Shown piece by piece: positions 32,511-41,358 of a stretch of DNA of 47,637 bases (within the stretch, counting starts at the first letter, position 1; each line of letters opens with the position of its first letter). The notes under the pieces are model-generated. The model was not told the DNA's origin. It did no database searches and worked only from the letters and a program-made list of their open reading frames with translations. The position numbers and the translations under genes were made by a program. The stretch is from the NCBI GenBank assembly GCA_900316995.1, contig ONEZ01000017.1:1-47637 (forward strand), given 5' to 3'. Source of the stretch: an uncultured Bacteroidales bacterium (lineage in GTDB: Bacteria > Bacteroidota > Bacteroidia > Bacteroidales > Paludibacteraceae).

Positions 32511-33449
32511 ACAGCCAAAGATTTAGGCGATTTGAACAAGGCTCTTGCAGAGGCTTTTGAAGTTAAGGCCAACCCTTACAAGTGGGACACAATGGGTAAG
32601 AACAAAACTCTTCTTATGGTATTTTTCAACTCAAGTCTGCGCACTCGTCTCAGCACACAGAAGGCGGGAATGAACCTTGGAATGAACACAATAGTGCTCG
32701 ATGTTAACGCAGGAGCGTGGAAACTTGAAACTGAGCGTGGTGTAATTATGGATGGCGACAAGCCCGAGCACCTGCTTGAGGCCATTCCTGTAATGGGAAG
32801 TTACTGTGACATTATAGGTGTACGCTCTTTTGCACGATTTGAGAACAAGGAGTTTGACTATAATGAGGTGATTCTTGAGCAGTTCATAAAGTATTCTGGC
32901 AAGCCAGTGTTCAGTATGGAGTCTGCCACCTGTCACCCTCTGCAGGCCTTTGCAGACCTTATTACTATAGAGGAGTATAAAGAGAAAAAACGTCCTAAAG
33001 TGGTGCTTACATGGGCTCCCCATCCAAGAGCTCTTCCTCAGGCTGTTCCAAACTCATTTGCTGACTTTATGAACGAGGCTGATGTTGATTTTGTTATAAC
33101 ACACCCTCACGGTTATGAACTCTGCCCTGACTTTGTGCGTGGAGCCAAGGTTGAATATGACCAGCGCAAAGCCTTTGAAGGTGCTGACTTTATCTACGCC
33201 AAGAACTGGTCTGCCTACAATGATGACGTATATGGTCAGATTCTGAGCAAGGATATGAGCTGGACTGTAGATACAGAAAAAATGGCGCTGACAAACAATG
33301 CCTTCTTCATGCACTGCCTGCCTGTGCGCCGTAATATGATTGTCACTGACGATGTTATTGAGAGCCCTCGCAGCATTGTCATTCCAGAGGCCGCCAACCG
33401 TGTGGTTTCAGCGCAGACTGTAATAAAGCGTATGCTGGAGGCGCTATAA
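32496..33449 (+). CDS. argF': N-succinylornithine carbamoyltransferase-type enzyme (arginine biosynthesis)
   Basis: The enzyme transfers carbamoyl phosphate to an acylated ornithine in the Bacteroidetes variant of arginine synthesis. The carbamoyl-phosphate motif is FFNSSLRTRLSTQ (43-55) and the C-terminal catalytic motif is HCLPVRR. Residue 90 is Pro in GDKPEHL; in the Bacteroides fragilis enzyme Pro90 selects N-succinylornithine, whereas the Xanthomonas N-acetylornithine enzyme has Glu at the matching place. The length of 317 fits the family. The other arginine genes are not in the window. An 18-bp palindrome covers its -7 box and may also be a repressor site. Confidence 0.92.
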   Translation: MRTYKTAKDLGDLNKALAEAFEVKANPYKWDTMGKNKTLLMVFFNSSLRTRLSTQKAGMNLGMNTIVLDVNAGAWKLETERGVIMDGDKPEHLLEAIPVMGSYCDIIGVRSFARFENKEFDYNEVILEQFIKYSGKPVFSMESATCHPLQAFADLITIEEYKEKKRPKVVLTWAPHPRALPQAVPNSFADFMNEADVDFVITHPHGYELCPDFVRGAKVEYDQRKAFEGADFIYAKNWSAYNDDVYGQILSKDMSWTVDTEKMALTNNAFFMHCLPVRRNMIVTDDVIESPRSIVIPEAANRVVSAQTVIKRMLEAL

Positions 33450-33483
33450 TAAAAAAGGCTGGCAGCTTGCCAGCCTTTTTTTA
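33450..33483. terminator. Bidirectional terminator between argF' and the HIT gene
   Basis: AAAAAAGGCTGGCA pairs with TTGCCAGCCTTTTTT around a two-base centre. A-run and T-run on the two sides allow it to end both convergent transcripts. Confidence 0.9.
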
Positions 33484-33876
33484 TAGTTTAATCTCCGCTC
33501 TTATCTTAGCAGCAATCTCCTCAAACTCTTCCGGGGTGAGTTTTAGTTTGGGGTTGGAGAAGAGCATATCCTTCTCACTCTGCATAGGGATAAGGTGTAT
33601 GTGGGCGTGAGGAACTTCAAGTCCGAGCACTGCCTGACCCACCTTAATGCATGGGAAGGCGCGCTTGATGGCACCTGCAATTATCTTGGCGAATATCTGC
33701 ATTCCTGCAAGGTCCTCATCGCTGAGGTCAAAGATGTAATCAACCTCCTGCTTAGGAATTACAAGGGTGTGACCCTTTACAAGCGGATTGATATCGAGAA
33801 ATGCAAAAAACTTATCGGTCTCTGCTATTTTGTAGCATGGTATCTCACCTGCCACAATTTTTGAAAAGATAGTCAT
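33481..33876 (-). CDS. HIT-family nucleotide hydrolase
   Basis: HIT proteins hydrolyse or transfer nucleotidyl groups from substrates such as AMP-lysine or AMP-NH2. The histidine triad HAHIH (His90, His92, His94) is intact in VPHAHIHLIPM. The N-terminal TIFSKIVAGEIPCYKI and FLDINPLVKGHTLVIPK segments match the Hint branch. Length 131. A clear Shine-Dalgarno site (GGAGG) stands 8 nt before ATG, unusual in this window. It follows greA after 18 nt, so both are likely co-transcribed. Confidence 0.93.
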   Translation of the reverse strand: MTIFSKIVAGEIPCYKIAETDKFFAFLDINPLVKGHTLVIPKQEVDYIFDLSDEDLAGMQIFAKIIAGAIKRAFPCIKVGQAVLGLEVPHAHIHLIPMQSEKDMLFSNPKLKLTPEEFEEIAAKIRAEIKL

Positions 33877-33894
33877 CTTATTGTCCTCCAGATT

Positions 33895-34368
33895 TTAGAA
33901 TCCAACTTCCACTATCTCAAACTCTATTGTTCCTGACGGAGCGGCAACCTGCACCTTGTCACCTTTCTTCTTGCCTATAAGAGCCTTGGCAATAGGGGTG
34001 CCCACGCTCATCTTGCCCTCACGAAGGTTTGCCTCAGCCTCTGAAACCAATGTATAGGTCATCTGCTGGCCGTTCTTTGTGTTCTTGATTGTAACCTTGC
34101 TAAGAATCTGAACCTCGCCTGATTTAAGGTGGCTCTCATCTATGATGCGCACATTTGCAACTGTAGATTTGAGCTGTGAAATCTTCATTTCAAGCAGGCC
34201 CTGAGCCTCACGGGCTGCATCATACTCCGCGTTCTCTGAAAGATCACCCTTATCACGCGCTTCTGCAATCTGACGTGAAATCTTAGGACGCTCTACACTC
34301 TCAAGATGAGCAATCTCATCCATTAGTTTTTTATAACCCTCCTGGGTCATGTAAGTTATTTCTGCCAT
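33895..34368 (-). CDS. greA: Transcription elongation factor GreA
   Basis: GreA enters the secondary channel of RNA polymerase and stimulates cleavage of backtracked RNA. The N-terminal coiled coil holds the acidic tip DKGDLSENAEYDAAREAQ with the two essential acidic residues (Asp and Glu of DLSENAEYD). The C-terminal domain contains GTPIAKALIGKKKGD. At 157 residues it has the normal length. Its leader, after a TACCTTTG -7 box, contains a hairpin followed by a T-run, which suggests attenuation. HIT follows in the same operon. Confidence 0.96.
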   Translation of the reverse strand: MAEITYMTQEGYKKLMDEIAHLESVERPKISRQIAEARDKGDLSENAEYDAAREAQGLLEMKISQLKSTVANVRIIDESHLKSGEVQILSKVTIKNTKNGQQMTYTLVSEAEANLREGKMSVGTPIAKALIGKKKGDKVQVAAPSGTIEFEIVEVGF

Positions 34369-34401
34369 ATCTTTTAATTTTTAGTTATTTTCAAAAACGA
34401 T

Positions 34402-34433
34402 AAAAAAGATAGAACCCCTTGTTAAGGGATTCT
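34402..34433 (-). terminator. Terminator-like hairpin within the greA leader
   Basis: On the minus strand AGAATCCCTT pairs with AAGGGGTTCT (one mismatch or bulge) and is followed by ATC and six T residues. It sits downstream of the greA -7 box (34465-34472) and upstream of the greA ATG. It may end transcripts from the barrel gene, attenuate greA, or both. Confidence 0.65.
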
Positions 34434-34464
34434 ACAAACACTCCGTGTATTTCTCTTACGAGTG

Positions 34465-34472
34465 CAAAGGTA
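34465..34472 (-). promoter_or_regulatory. greA -7 box TACCTTTG
   Basis: Matches TAnnTTTG on the minus strand. The expected -33 position falls within the neighbouring heptad array and shows no TTTG. Confidence 0.5.
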
Positions 34473-34481
34473 ATAAAAATA

Positions 34482-34509
34482 ATTGACAGTTGACAGTTGA
34501 CAGTTGACA
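34482..34509 (+). repeat. Heptad array TTGACAG upstream of greA
   Basis: Four tandem heptads, reading TTGACAG on the plus strand and TCAACTG in the direction of greA. The array lies about 10 nt upstream of the greA -7 box. Confidence 0.85.
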
Positions 34510-34529
34510 ATTATTTGAAAAATACGGAA

Positions 34530-36206
34530 CTAGAACCTGAATGTGGCTCCTATCATTCCGTTTATTCCCATTGAGGTGTAACCGTAGTAGCTGTCCGCCT
34601 TTACGTTTGCAAGGTTCTTGCCGTTTGCAAATATCTCTAAGAAATCAAGCACCTGATAAGAGAAATAGATATTGAGGTCATGCACGTTCTTCATTTTTAC
34701 AGCCTGACCGTCTATCAGAGCGTAACGTCCGCCAAGGAAATTATAGCTCAGGCCTATGCGCCATTTCTTTTTTATGGTATAATTTGCATCAAAGTTCACC
34801 TCCCACGACGGTCTCTGCCAGGCATACTCCAAATCTTTAAGCCCCCAGAAGTTATACTTGCCTTTAACACTCATCTTAAGGTCCTTTACGTAGGTGAAGT
34901 AGAGCCCCAGCTCTGCTGAAACCTTATTGGTAAGGCCGTCATACACCACATCAAATGTGTTTATGTATTTATTGTTGATTGTGGAATTTACAAAGTAGTA
35001 CTGGTCAAGTATAAGGGTGTATCTGCCTCCTGCCTCAAACAGAAGTCCCTTCATAATGTTTACCTTAAGACCTAAATTAACATCGAGCGGACAGTATGTA
35101 GGCTCAAGCTCCACATCGTTAGCTATATACTTGTTCTCTTTGAAAACATCATAATACATATTCTCACTAAAGTAGCCGCCGATGCCGGCATTCAGGTAAA
35201 GTAGCTCCGGCACCAGCCCAAATGAGCCTTCCAAATCAGCACTACCTGTAATTGGGCGTCTGGTACCCTTCTCACAGTGAATAAACATTTTACCGCCTAT
35301 CTTAAAACTCCAGTCATTACCTCTCATCTTATAGAATGGGGCAAGGGTTATAAGAGCTCCCGCCTCTCTCTCTATTTCTGGTCTTTCACCTGGTTTCTCT
35401 GCTGGTCTCTCACGCTTTTTTATATCCACATCAATCTCAATTTCCGCACCAAGCTCACCTTCTCCTACTTCACCGCCTATCTCAGCCTCAGCAAAGATAT
35501 TATGCTGGGCTATGCCAAAATTACGCCCGAAATAGTGGTAGCCACCGCCAAAGTCGTATGAAAAGGTTGAATATGGGTTTGTGGATTTAAGCCCTATGTT
35601 GAACCCCACTGTGGTATATACGCCAGTGGTGTCCTTCATAATATTTTCTGGTTTGGGCACCTTACTAAGACCATAGTAGTCAAAACCATTATATGAGACA
35701 TCCACTCCACTGTAAAGACGACTCGATGTAAACTGACTCTCAAAGTTCATGTTAAGGCGTGTGTTGTGGTTTGCCGCCCTGGGCGATGTGCCGTCGGCCA
35801 AATCATTATGCGCCCAGTTTGAGAGGTGTTTCAGATTGATGTCAAGCAGATACTTGTTGCTGTGAAGGAGCGGATAGTAAAACTCCCCTAACGCCTGCCA
35901 GTAGAACCCAAGGCCCACTTTTGCCACTCCGTTCTTAGCATCGGCGGTGCGTTTCTCAGTATATTTGTCTGCCTTGGCTTCCTCATTTGAGCAGGAGACA
36001 TCCTCTGCGGCACTCCATGTGGAGTATGTAACCACTGGCGACTCCACACTGAGGTCCTCTTTAGTGGGGATTGGGCTGATTTTGGTGGCGTTTACCGTGG
36101 TAGGGTTATAGTCTCGTTCAACTGTAACATTACGCTTAATATCATTATCCTGGGCCATGACGCAGCACGGGGCAAGAAATGCTAATATCAATACTCTGAA
36201 TTTCAT
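34530..36206 (-). CDS. Outer-membrane beta-barrel protein, uncharacterised
   Basis: MKFRVLILAFLAPCCVMAQ is a signal peptide. The next residues include VTVERDYNPTTVNATKI, which I associate with plug-less TonB-receptor-like barrels of Bacteroidetes. From about 105 the sequence alternates polar and aromatic residues to the end, with a terminal Phe (IGATFRF) as in barrel substrates of the Bam machinery. A charged insertion (KKRERPAEKPGERPEIERE, about 258-276) would be a surface or periplasmic loop. No plug domain is visible. It is 24 nt downstream of a large TPR protein and both are probably one operon. Function unknown. Confidence 0.82.
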   Translation of the reverse strand: MKFRVLILAFLAPCCVMAQDNDIKRNVTVERDYNPTTVNATKISPIPTKEDLSVESPVVTYSTWSAAEDVSCSNEEAKADKYTEKRTADAKNGVAKVGLGFYWQALGEFYYPLLHSNKYLLDINLKHLSNWAHNDLADGTSPRAANHNTRLNMNFESQFTSSRLYSGVDVSYNGFDYYGLSKVPKPENIMKDTTGVYTTVGFNIGLKSTNPYSTFSYDFGGGYHYFGRNFGIAQHNIFAEAEIGGEVGEGELGAEIEIDVDIKKRERPAEKPGERPEIEREAGALITLAPFYKMRGNDWSFKIGGKMFIHCEKGTRRPITGSADLEGSFGLVPELLYLNAGIGGYFSENMYYDVFKENKYIANDVELEPTYCPLDVNLGLKVNIMKGLLFEAGGRYTLILDQYYFVNSTINNKYINTFDVVYDGLTNKVSAELGLYFTYVKDLKMSVKGKYNFWGLKDLEYAWQRPSWEVNFDANYTIKKKWRIGLSYNFLGGRYALIDGQAVKMKNVHDLNIYFSYQVLDFLEIFANGKNLANVKADSYYGYTSMGINGMIGATFRF

Positions 36207-36230
36207 ATTGTTATATAGTGCTTCTGTTTT

Positions 36231-39200
36231 TTATTCTGAAATGTTTACACTCTCTTGGGGTTCTGCCGGAGCCACCTGCTCCGCCTCCTTGTCTGCAATA
36301 ATCTTAAGCCTTGAATCAATGGCCTCCTGAATATCCTGAGGTGCAGGTGAGTAGTTCTGACTCAGTGACAGCAGATACTGCTTGGCGTCAAACCAGTTCT
36401 CCTGCGCCATATAGCAGTCTGCAAGAGTTATGAACGCCTTGGCCAGATAGTATGAATGGGGAGTGCCCCTGTCAACAAACGCAAAGAACTCTTTTTCACA
36501 CTGTGAGTAGTTCTTATTATCATAATAGTGCTTTATGAGCAGCGCCTCAGCCTCTGCTCCGTATTCATTACGTGTGTCTTTGCACAGCTCCTTCATGTCG
36601 GCCATAGCGTCATTTCCGAGTTCTATGTTTGATTTCATGCGCTTGTATTTTGCCTCAAGCAGAAGCTCGGCATCGCTGCTCTCGGCTATAACATTTGAGG
36701 CTGCCGATGCGGCCTTCTGATACTGTTGCAGATTGTACGCACACCTCATTATACCAGTCTTTGCGCTTGCGCGGTTTGTCTTGCCGCCTATCTGGTCCAG
36801 CTCTGTATAGTACCTGAGCGCCTCAGCCCATTCTTGCTTACCATAACATATTGAGGAGGCTTTTGCCAAGGTCTCCTCACGGTTAGGGTTGCCACTGTCA
36901 GAGAGTATTGCACGGTACTGCTCTAATGCGCCGTCCATATTGCCCTGACGGTACATACAAGCGGCAAGATAATATGCGGCAAGTGAATGGTATTTGCCAT
37001 CGGGGTATTTTTCAAGATAGCTCTTAAATGAGCTTTCCGCCTCTTTGAAGTTGTCACGGAAATATACCTTCTCCGCCGCCTTATAGGTGAGGGAATCCTC
37101 TTTAACAGTTATGGTGGCACCGCTATTGCCCTTGTTCAGAGTGTTTGCAAGCTCTGTGAACTCAGCCACACGGTTATTGTCAACCATTATGTTCTCAAGT
37201 GTTTCTATACTTGTCTGAGCCTCTTCGGTACCAGGATAGCCTGTGGCAACTTCCTTGTACATGGCAATGGCGGCATCGGTGTTACCGCTGTTATAGCGGA
37301 GCATGGCTATCTGAAGTTTGGCCTTGCGCACCATTGGATTGGTTTTAGGATATGATGTGGCAACCTTGGTATATGCGGTTATGGCATTCTCATTTTCATT
37401 TAAAGCCACATAGCTGTTTGCTATCTCATACATGGCGTCATCAGCCCATTCAGATTTTGGGTATTTGGCAAGCAGGCTCTGAAGCACCTCTATCTTTTCA
37501 TTGTAGTTCTTCTGTATTCCGGCTATAAGACCAGTCTGATACATGGCGTAGTCTGCGCCAGCCACTTTGTCTGCCACACTCTGGGCGTTAGCGTATGCGC
37601 TCCTTGCCTGAGTGAAGTTTCTGTCTGAGAGATAGATGTCTCCTATACGGTTAAAGGCGTCAGTCTTCATTTGCGGGTCTGTACCGCTAAGCATTGTGAA
37701 CTTGCGCAGCCAAGAGTTCGCCTCACCCTTGTCACCTAATTTCAGATATGCGTAGCCTAAGTCATAGTGGGCGTATCCGTACTCCTCCTGCTCACGCGAT
37801 GTGGTCTTTTCCAGGTATTTCTTCAGATTCTTAACAGACTCACCATATTTCCCCAGACGGTACAGGCACTCTCCGTTCCAGAAATACGAGCGCACTGTGA
37901 GGTCCTCATTATATGATTTATTTGACAGAATGGTCTGGAATGTGGCGGAAGCGTCGGCATAGCGACGGTTTGCTATCTGTGTGGTGCCCATTCCAAAAAG
38001 CACACGCTGCTCCGCCTCTCGTATGGCATCTGTCTTTACATCGATGTTCTGAATGGAGTTATAAGCCGCCTGATAGTTCTTAGTAGTAAGATATACGTTA
38101 ATAAGGTATTCATAAACCTTGGAGCAGTACTCTGAGTTAGGGTACTCCTTAAGGAAACGCTCAAATGCAGAAACGCTCTCATTAAATGGAGAATAAGAGA
38201 GTTCGTATGTTACAAGGGCGTAGTTATAAAGGGCGTCACAACTTATGTTTTTATCAAAATCATACTTTGAGGCTCTCTCAAACGCCATTCTTGCCTTTTT
38301 CTTGTCGCCCAGGGCAAGCTGCGCCATGGCTATATGGAAATAACTGTTCTGTGTGAGTGCGTCATCCTTGTTAGTAACCTTGCTAAGGCACTCCACTGCT
38401 TTTTGCGGGTTATCTGTATTATAGTAGCTAATGCCAAGCATATACCAGTCTTCACGCATAAGCTTATTGTTCCCCTTCTTGTATGCAAGCAGGTTTTCAA
38501 GAGCCTCTGAATGTTTTTTCCCCTTAAACTGACACGATGCCAGAATATGCCTGATAGCCGGAACATACTTGTTCTTTGGCGATGCCTTGACAATACTGTC
38601 AGCCATTACAATAACACGATCACAATTACCAAGATAGTAATGGCACTGGCATATAAGATATGGTGCCGTGGATGCAAAATCAGCCTCGTCTTTAACCTTT
38701 AGCAAATGCTCCAGCGCAGTGCTGTAGTTCTTCATATAAAACTCACAGTAACCATAGTAGTAGTGTGAAGGCAGGGTGTATTCACACTCCTGCTGCTTAA
38801 GAATCTGGGCAAACTCATGCGCACCGCTCTCATATTTGTTCTGCTGCACATAGCAGAAACCACGGTAAAAAACCAGCTGGGTGAACTCATCATCTTTCAA
38901 ATCCTCCGAGCGTATCTTTTCAAAACGCTTGAGTGCAGGCTTGTACTTACCACGTTCAAAATCCAAAACACCCAAGTAAAGTTCTATCTGCTGGGTGTTT
39001 TGTGTATATGGGAAGTCCTCAACGTATGCGCTAAGCAAACTTGCAGCATCAGCCTCCCTAAGGTAATAGGAGGAGAGTGCGATATTCTGACGGGCTATGC
39101 GCACCCTTTCATCAGAAGGCTCCACATCGGTGGGTCTGTAGTTTAGAAAATCCTTGTAATAACGTATAGCGGCATAGTAGTTCTTGCCGTTAAAAAACTG

Positions 39201-39317
39201 GCAGGCTTCACTATACAGGGTGGCAGGTGCGTTGTCAAACACACTTCTGGAGGCTTGCGCCAGCGTGCCAAGCATTAGAAAAGCGGCAGCAAACAGTAGT
39301 TTGGATTTAATATTCAT
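36231..39317 (-). CDS. Large exported TPR-repeat protein
   Basis: A signal peptide (KSKLLFAAAFLMLGTLAQA) precedes about 980 residues of tetratricopeptide repeats, with recurrent Tyr-rich units such as GKNYYAAIRYYKDFL, GKYGESVKNLKKYLE and NFKEAESSFKSYLEKYP. Such solenoids hold protein partners, here in the periplasm. It ends in an acidic Glu/Pro-rich tail (EQVAPAEPQESVN). There is no lipobox, which argues against the PorW-type lipoprotein of type IX secretion. The pairing with a beta-barrel gene 24 nt downstream suggests an envelope complex. A -7 box TATCTTTG at 39359-39366 precedes it, divergent from ribD. Confidence 0.85.
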   Translation of the reverse strand: MNIKSKLLFAAAFLMLGTLAQASRSVFDNAPATLYSEACQFFNGKNYYAAIRYYKDFLNYRPTDVEPSDERVRIARQNIALSSYYLREADAASLLSAYVEDFPYTQNTQQIELYLGVLDFERGKYKPALKRFEKIRSEDLKDDEFTQLVFYRGFCYVQQNKYESGAHEFAQILKQQECEYTLPSHYYYGYCEFYMKNYSTALEHLLKVKDEADFASTAPYLICQCHYYLGNCDRVIVMADSIVKASPKNKYVPAIRHILASCQFKGKKHSEALENLLAYKKGNNKLMREDWYMLGISYYNTDNPQKAVECLSKVTNKDDALTQNSYFHIAMAQLALGDKKKARMAFERASKYDFDKNISCDALYNYALVTYELSYSPFNESVSAFERFLKEYPNSEYCSKVYEYLINVYLTTKNYQAAYNSIQNIDVKTDAIREAEQRVLFGMGTTQIANRRYADASATFQTILSNKSYNEDLTVRSYFWNGECLYRLGKYGESVKNLKKYLEKTTSREQEEYGYAHYDLGYAYLKLGDKGEANSWLRKFTMLSGTDPQMKTDAFNRIGDIYLSDRNFTQARSAYANAQSVADKVAGADYAMYQTGLIAGIQKNYNEKIEVLQSLLAKYPKSEWADDAMYEIANSYVALNENENAITAYTKVATSYPKTNPMVRKAKLQIAMLRYNSGNTDAAIAMYKEVATGYPGTEEAQTSIETLENIMVDNNRVAEFTELANTLNKGNSGATITVKEDSLTYKAAEKVYFRDNFKEAESSFKSYLEKYPDGKYHSLAAYYLAACMYRQGNMDGALEQYRAILSDSGNPNREETLAKASSICYGKQEWAEALRYYTELDQIGGKTNRASAKTGIMRCAYNLQQYQKAASAASNVIAESSDAELLLEAKYKRMKSNIELGNDAMADMKELCKDTRNEYGAEAEALLIKHYYDNKNYSQCEKEFFAFVDRGTPHSYYLAKAFITLADCYMAQENWFDAKQYLLSLSQNYSPAPQDIQEAIDSRLKIIADKEAEQVAPAEPQESVNISE

Positions 39318-39358
39318 ATCTGGATACGGCTTTATTTCTTAATTTTTTTCACAAACCG

Positions 39359-39366
39359 CAAAGATA
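39359..39366 (-). promoter_or_regulatory. -7 box TATCTTTG of the TPR-barrel operon
   Basis: Matches TAnnTTTG on the minus strand, about 42 nt before the ATG. It is back to back with the ribD promoter but does not overlap it. Confidence 0.5.
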
Positions 39367-39401
39367 CATTTTAAATTCGTTAAAAAACAGAATATTTTAG
39401 T

Positions 39402-39409
39402 TAATTTTG
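39402..39409 (+). promoter_or_regulatory. ribD -7 box TAATTTTG
   Basis: Matches TAnnTTTG, 20 nt before the ATG at 39429. The -33 box is not clear. Confidence 0.5.
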
Positions 39410-39428
39410 CAATGAAATATCCCCATTT

Positions 39429-40418
39429 ATGACTATCGATGAAAAATATATGCGCCGATGTCTCCAACTTGCACGCCTTGGAGAGGGACGTACAGCACCA
39501 AACCCCATGGTGGGGTGTGTGGTGGTGCATAACAATATTGTTATAGGTGAGGGGTTTCACCGCTACTGCGGAGGTTGGCACGCTGAGGTGAACGCACTTG
39601 ACAGCGTTAAAGACAAATCACTTATAAAAGAGTCCACATTATATGTAAACCTGGAGCCTTGCAGCCACTACGGGAAAACACCTCCATGCTCACTCAGAAT
39701 CATTAAGGAAGAGGTAAAAAAGGTGGTTATAGCCAATACTGACCCAAACCCACAGGTGAGCGGCAGGGGTATTTCGCTGCTACGCAGCGCAGGCGTCATA
39801 GTTGAGACCGGCCTATTAGAGAAAGAGGCGTGGGAACTGAACCGTCGCTTCTTCACATTTCACGCCAAGCACAGGCCATATATAATACTAAAGTGGGCGC
39901 AGACTTCAGACGGTTTCATAGATGCGTTTGGAGAGAAACCAATACGCATCTCATCCAGTACCACCAAGGCGCTTGTACATCAGATGAGAGCGGAGAACAT
40001 GGCCATAATGGTGGGGACATCCACCGCCGTAAAAGACAATCCGCACCTTAACACACGACGCTGGTTTGGCAAGAATCCCACCCGCATTACAATAGATAAA
40101 AGCGGAAGAATACCTGCCACACACCGTATTTTTGACACCTCCGCCCCCACGCTTCTTATAGACAGGGAGATGACCCCAGCTGAAATTGCAGACTATTTAT
40201 ACAGCAACGGCATACAGAGCGTTATAGTGGAAGGTGGGGAGAACACGCTCAAACGGTTCATAGAGAGTGGTTTGTATGATGAAGTTCAAATTGAGACAGG
40301 TCCTTGCACTTGTGGCAGCGGCACACCTGCGCCAGAAATCAGCATACCAAGCGATGCAGAGATATTAACCATTGGCGGACAGAAACTTATAAGATTCAGG
40401 CACTTGACGGAGCCATGA
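39429..40418 (+). CDS. ribD: Bifunctional riboflavin biosynthesis deaminase/reductase
   Basis: RibD deaminates and then reduces the pyrimidine intermediate of riboflavin synthesis. The N-terminal deaminase zinc site is His51, Glu53 (HAEVNAL), Cys78 (LEPCSH) and Cys87 (PPCSL). The reductase domain starts near 150 (ILKWAQTSDGFID), with MVGTSTAVKDNPHLNTR and VEGGENTL. Length 329, slightly short of the usual 360. The last four bases, ATGA, overlap the prmC start. No FMN riboswitch is recognisable in the 110 nt upstream. Confidence 0.94.
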   Translation: MTIDEKYMRRCLQLARLGEGRTAPNPMVGCVVVHNNIVIGEGFHRYCGGWHAEVNALDSVKDKSLIKESTLYVNLEPCSHYGKTPPCSLRIIKEEVKKVVIANTDPNPQVSGRGISLLRSAGVIVETGLLEKEAWELNRRFFTFHAKHRPYIILKWAQTSDGFIDAFGEKPIRISSSTTKALVHQMRAENMAIMVGTSTAVKDNPHLNTRRWFGKNPTRITIDKSGRIPATHRIFDTSAPTLLIDREMTPAEIADYLYSNGIQSVIVEGGENTLKRFIESGLYDEVQIETGPCTCGSGTPAPEISIPSDAEILTIGGQKLIRFRHLTEP

Positions 40419-41263
40419 GAACATTACGCCACAAATTCATATCTGAGCTTTCAGCTCTCTACACCGCTGAGGAGTGTGCCGTGCTATGGCGACGCTCACT
40501 TGCTCACGTATGCTCCACAGAGTATTCAAACACGTACTTTATTAGAGAGAGCGAACTTAGCCAAGAGCAGCAGGAAGCACTGCTTGACATCCTTAAACGC
40601 CTCTCAGAGGGTGAGCCTTTAGAGTATATTACAGGTTATGCTGAATTCTGCTCTCGCAGATTCATAGTGAACAGCTCTGTTCTAATCCCAAGGCTTGAGA
40701 CTCAGGAAATGGTAGATTTCATCGGGAGAAATTATAACTTAGACCAGGCTTTGGAGATAGTGGATTTAGGCACAGGCAGCGGCTGCATAGCCATAACTCT
40801 GGCTCTAATGTTCCCACACTCAAGTGTTACTGCCGTTGACATTTCCTGGAGCGCCCTGAGAGTGGCAATGGATAACGCAAAACTCCTTTCCGCCACAAAC
40901 GTGGAGTTTATTGAAGCGGATATGCTGAAAGATAACTGCCTTGACGGCAGAAAATTTGACATAATAGTAAGCAACCCGCCTTATGTCCGCCGTTCTGAGA
41001 TATCCACCATGCCCCAAAGAGTACTTGACTACGAACCTCACACGGCACTTTTTGTGGAGGATTCAGATCCTCTCATATTCTACAAAAGCATAGCAGCCCT
41101 GGCCGCCCACGCACTCAAGCCCAAGGGTATGGTCATGGTTGAAACAAACCAGTGGCTTTGCAGTGAGACTGCATCGGTGCTGAAAGAGAGGAATTTTGAG
41201 GCTGAAACACTAAAAGACCTCTTCTCTGAGGAGCGTTTTGTGGTTGCCAGAGCACAATTTTAA
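40415..41263 (+). CDS. prmC: Release-factor glutamine methyltransferase
   Basis: PrmC methylates the GGQ glutamine of peptide-chain release factors. The SAM-binding motif VDLGTGSGCI (116-125) and the catalytic NPPY (187-190) are clear; IPRLETQEMV (91-100) is the usual IPRPETE motif with Leu for Pro and Gln for the final Glu. The length is 282 residues from the ATG at 40415, which overlaps the ribD stop as ATGA. A longer frame reading upstream into ribD is not supported. Confidence 0.93.
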   Translation: MRTLRHKFISELSALYTAEECAVLWRRSLAHVCSTEYSNTYFIRESELSQEQQEALLDILKRLSEGEPLEYITGYAEFCSRRFIVNSSVLIPRLETQEMVDFIGRNYNLDQALEIVDLGTGSGCIAITLALMFPHSSVTAVDISWSALRVAMDNAKLLSATNVEFIEADMLKDNCLDGRKFDIIVSNPPYVRRSEISTMPQRVLDYEPHTALFVEDSDPLIFYKSIAALAAHALKPKGMVMVETNQWLCSETASVLKERNFEAETLKDLFSEERFVVARAQF

Positions 41264-41303
41264 CTTTGTGCAACATTTATTATAGTATTTGACCAGATTT
41301 TTC

Positions 41304-41334
41304 TTTGAAATCTGCTTTTAAATGCTTAATTTTG
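41304..41334 (+). promoter_or_regulatory. Promoter of the glycogen operon
   Basis: TTTG (41304-41307), 19 nt, then TAATTTTG (41327-41334): the best match to the Bacteroidetes consensus in the window. Transcription would start near 41341, 18 nt before the ATG. Confidence 0.75.
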
Positions 41335-41358
41335 CTAACGTATGCATAAATCAGAGCT

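Noticed and set aside
36231-39317. PorW-type type IX secretion lipoprotein
   Set aside because: There is a plain signal peptide without a lipobox Cys, it is longer than PorW proteins, and no other secretion gene is nearby. PorX alone does not show that the locus is for secretion.
39318-39428. FMN riboswitch upstream of ribD
   Set aside because: The 110 nt gap is AT-rich with back-to-back promoters, and none of the conserved RFN-element stretches is visible.
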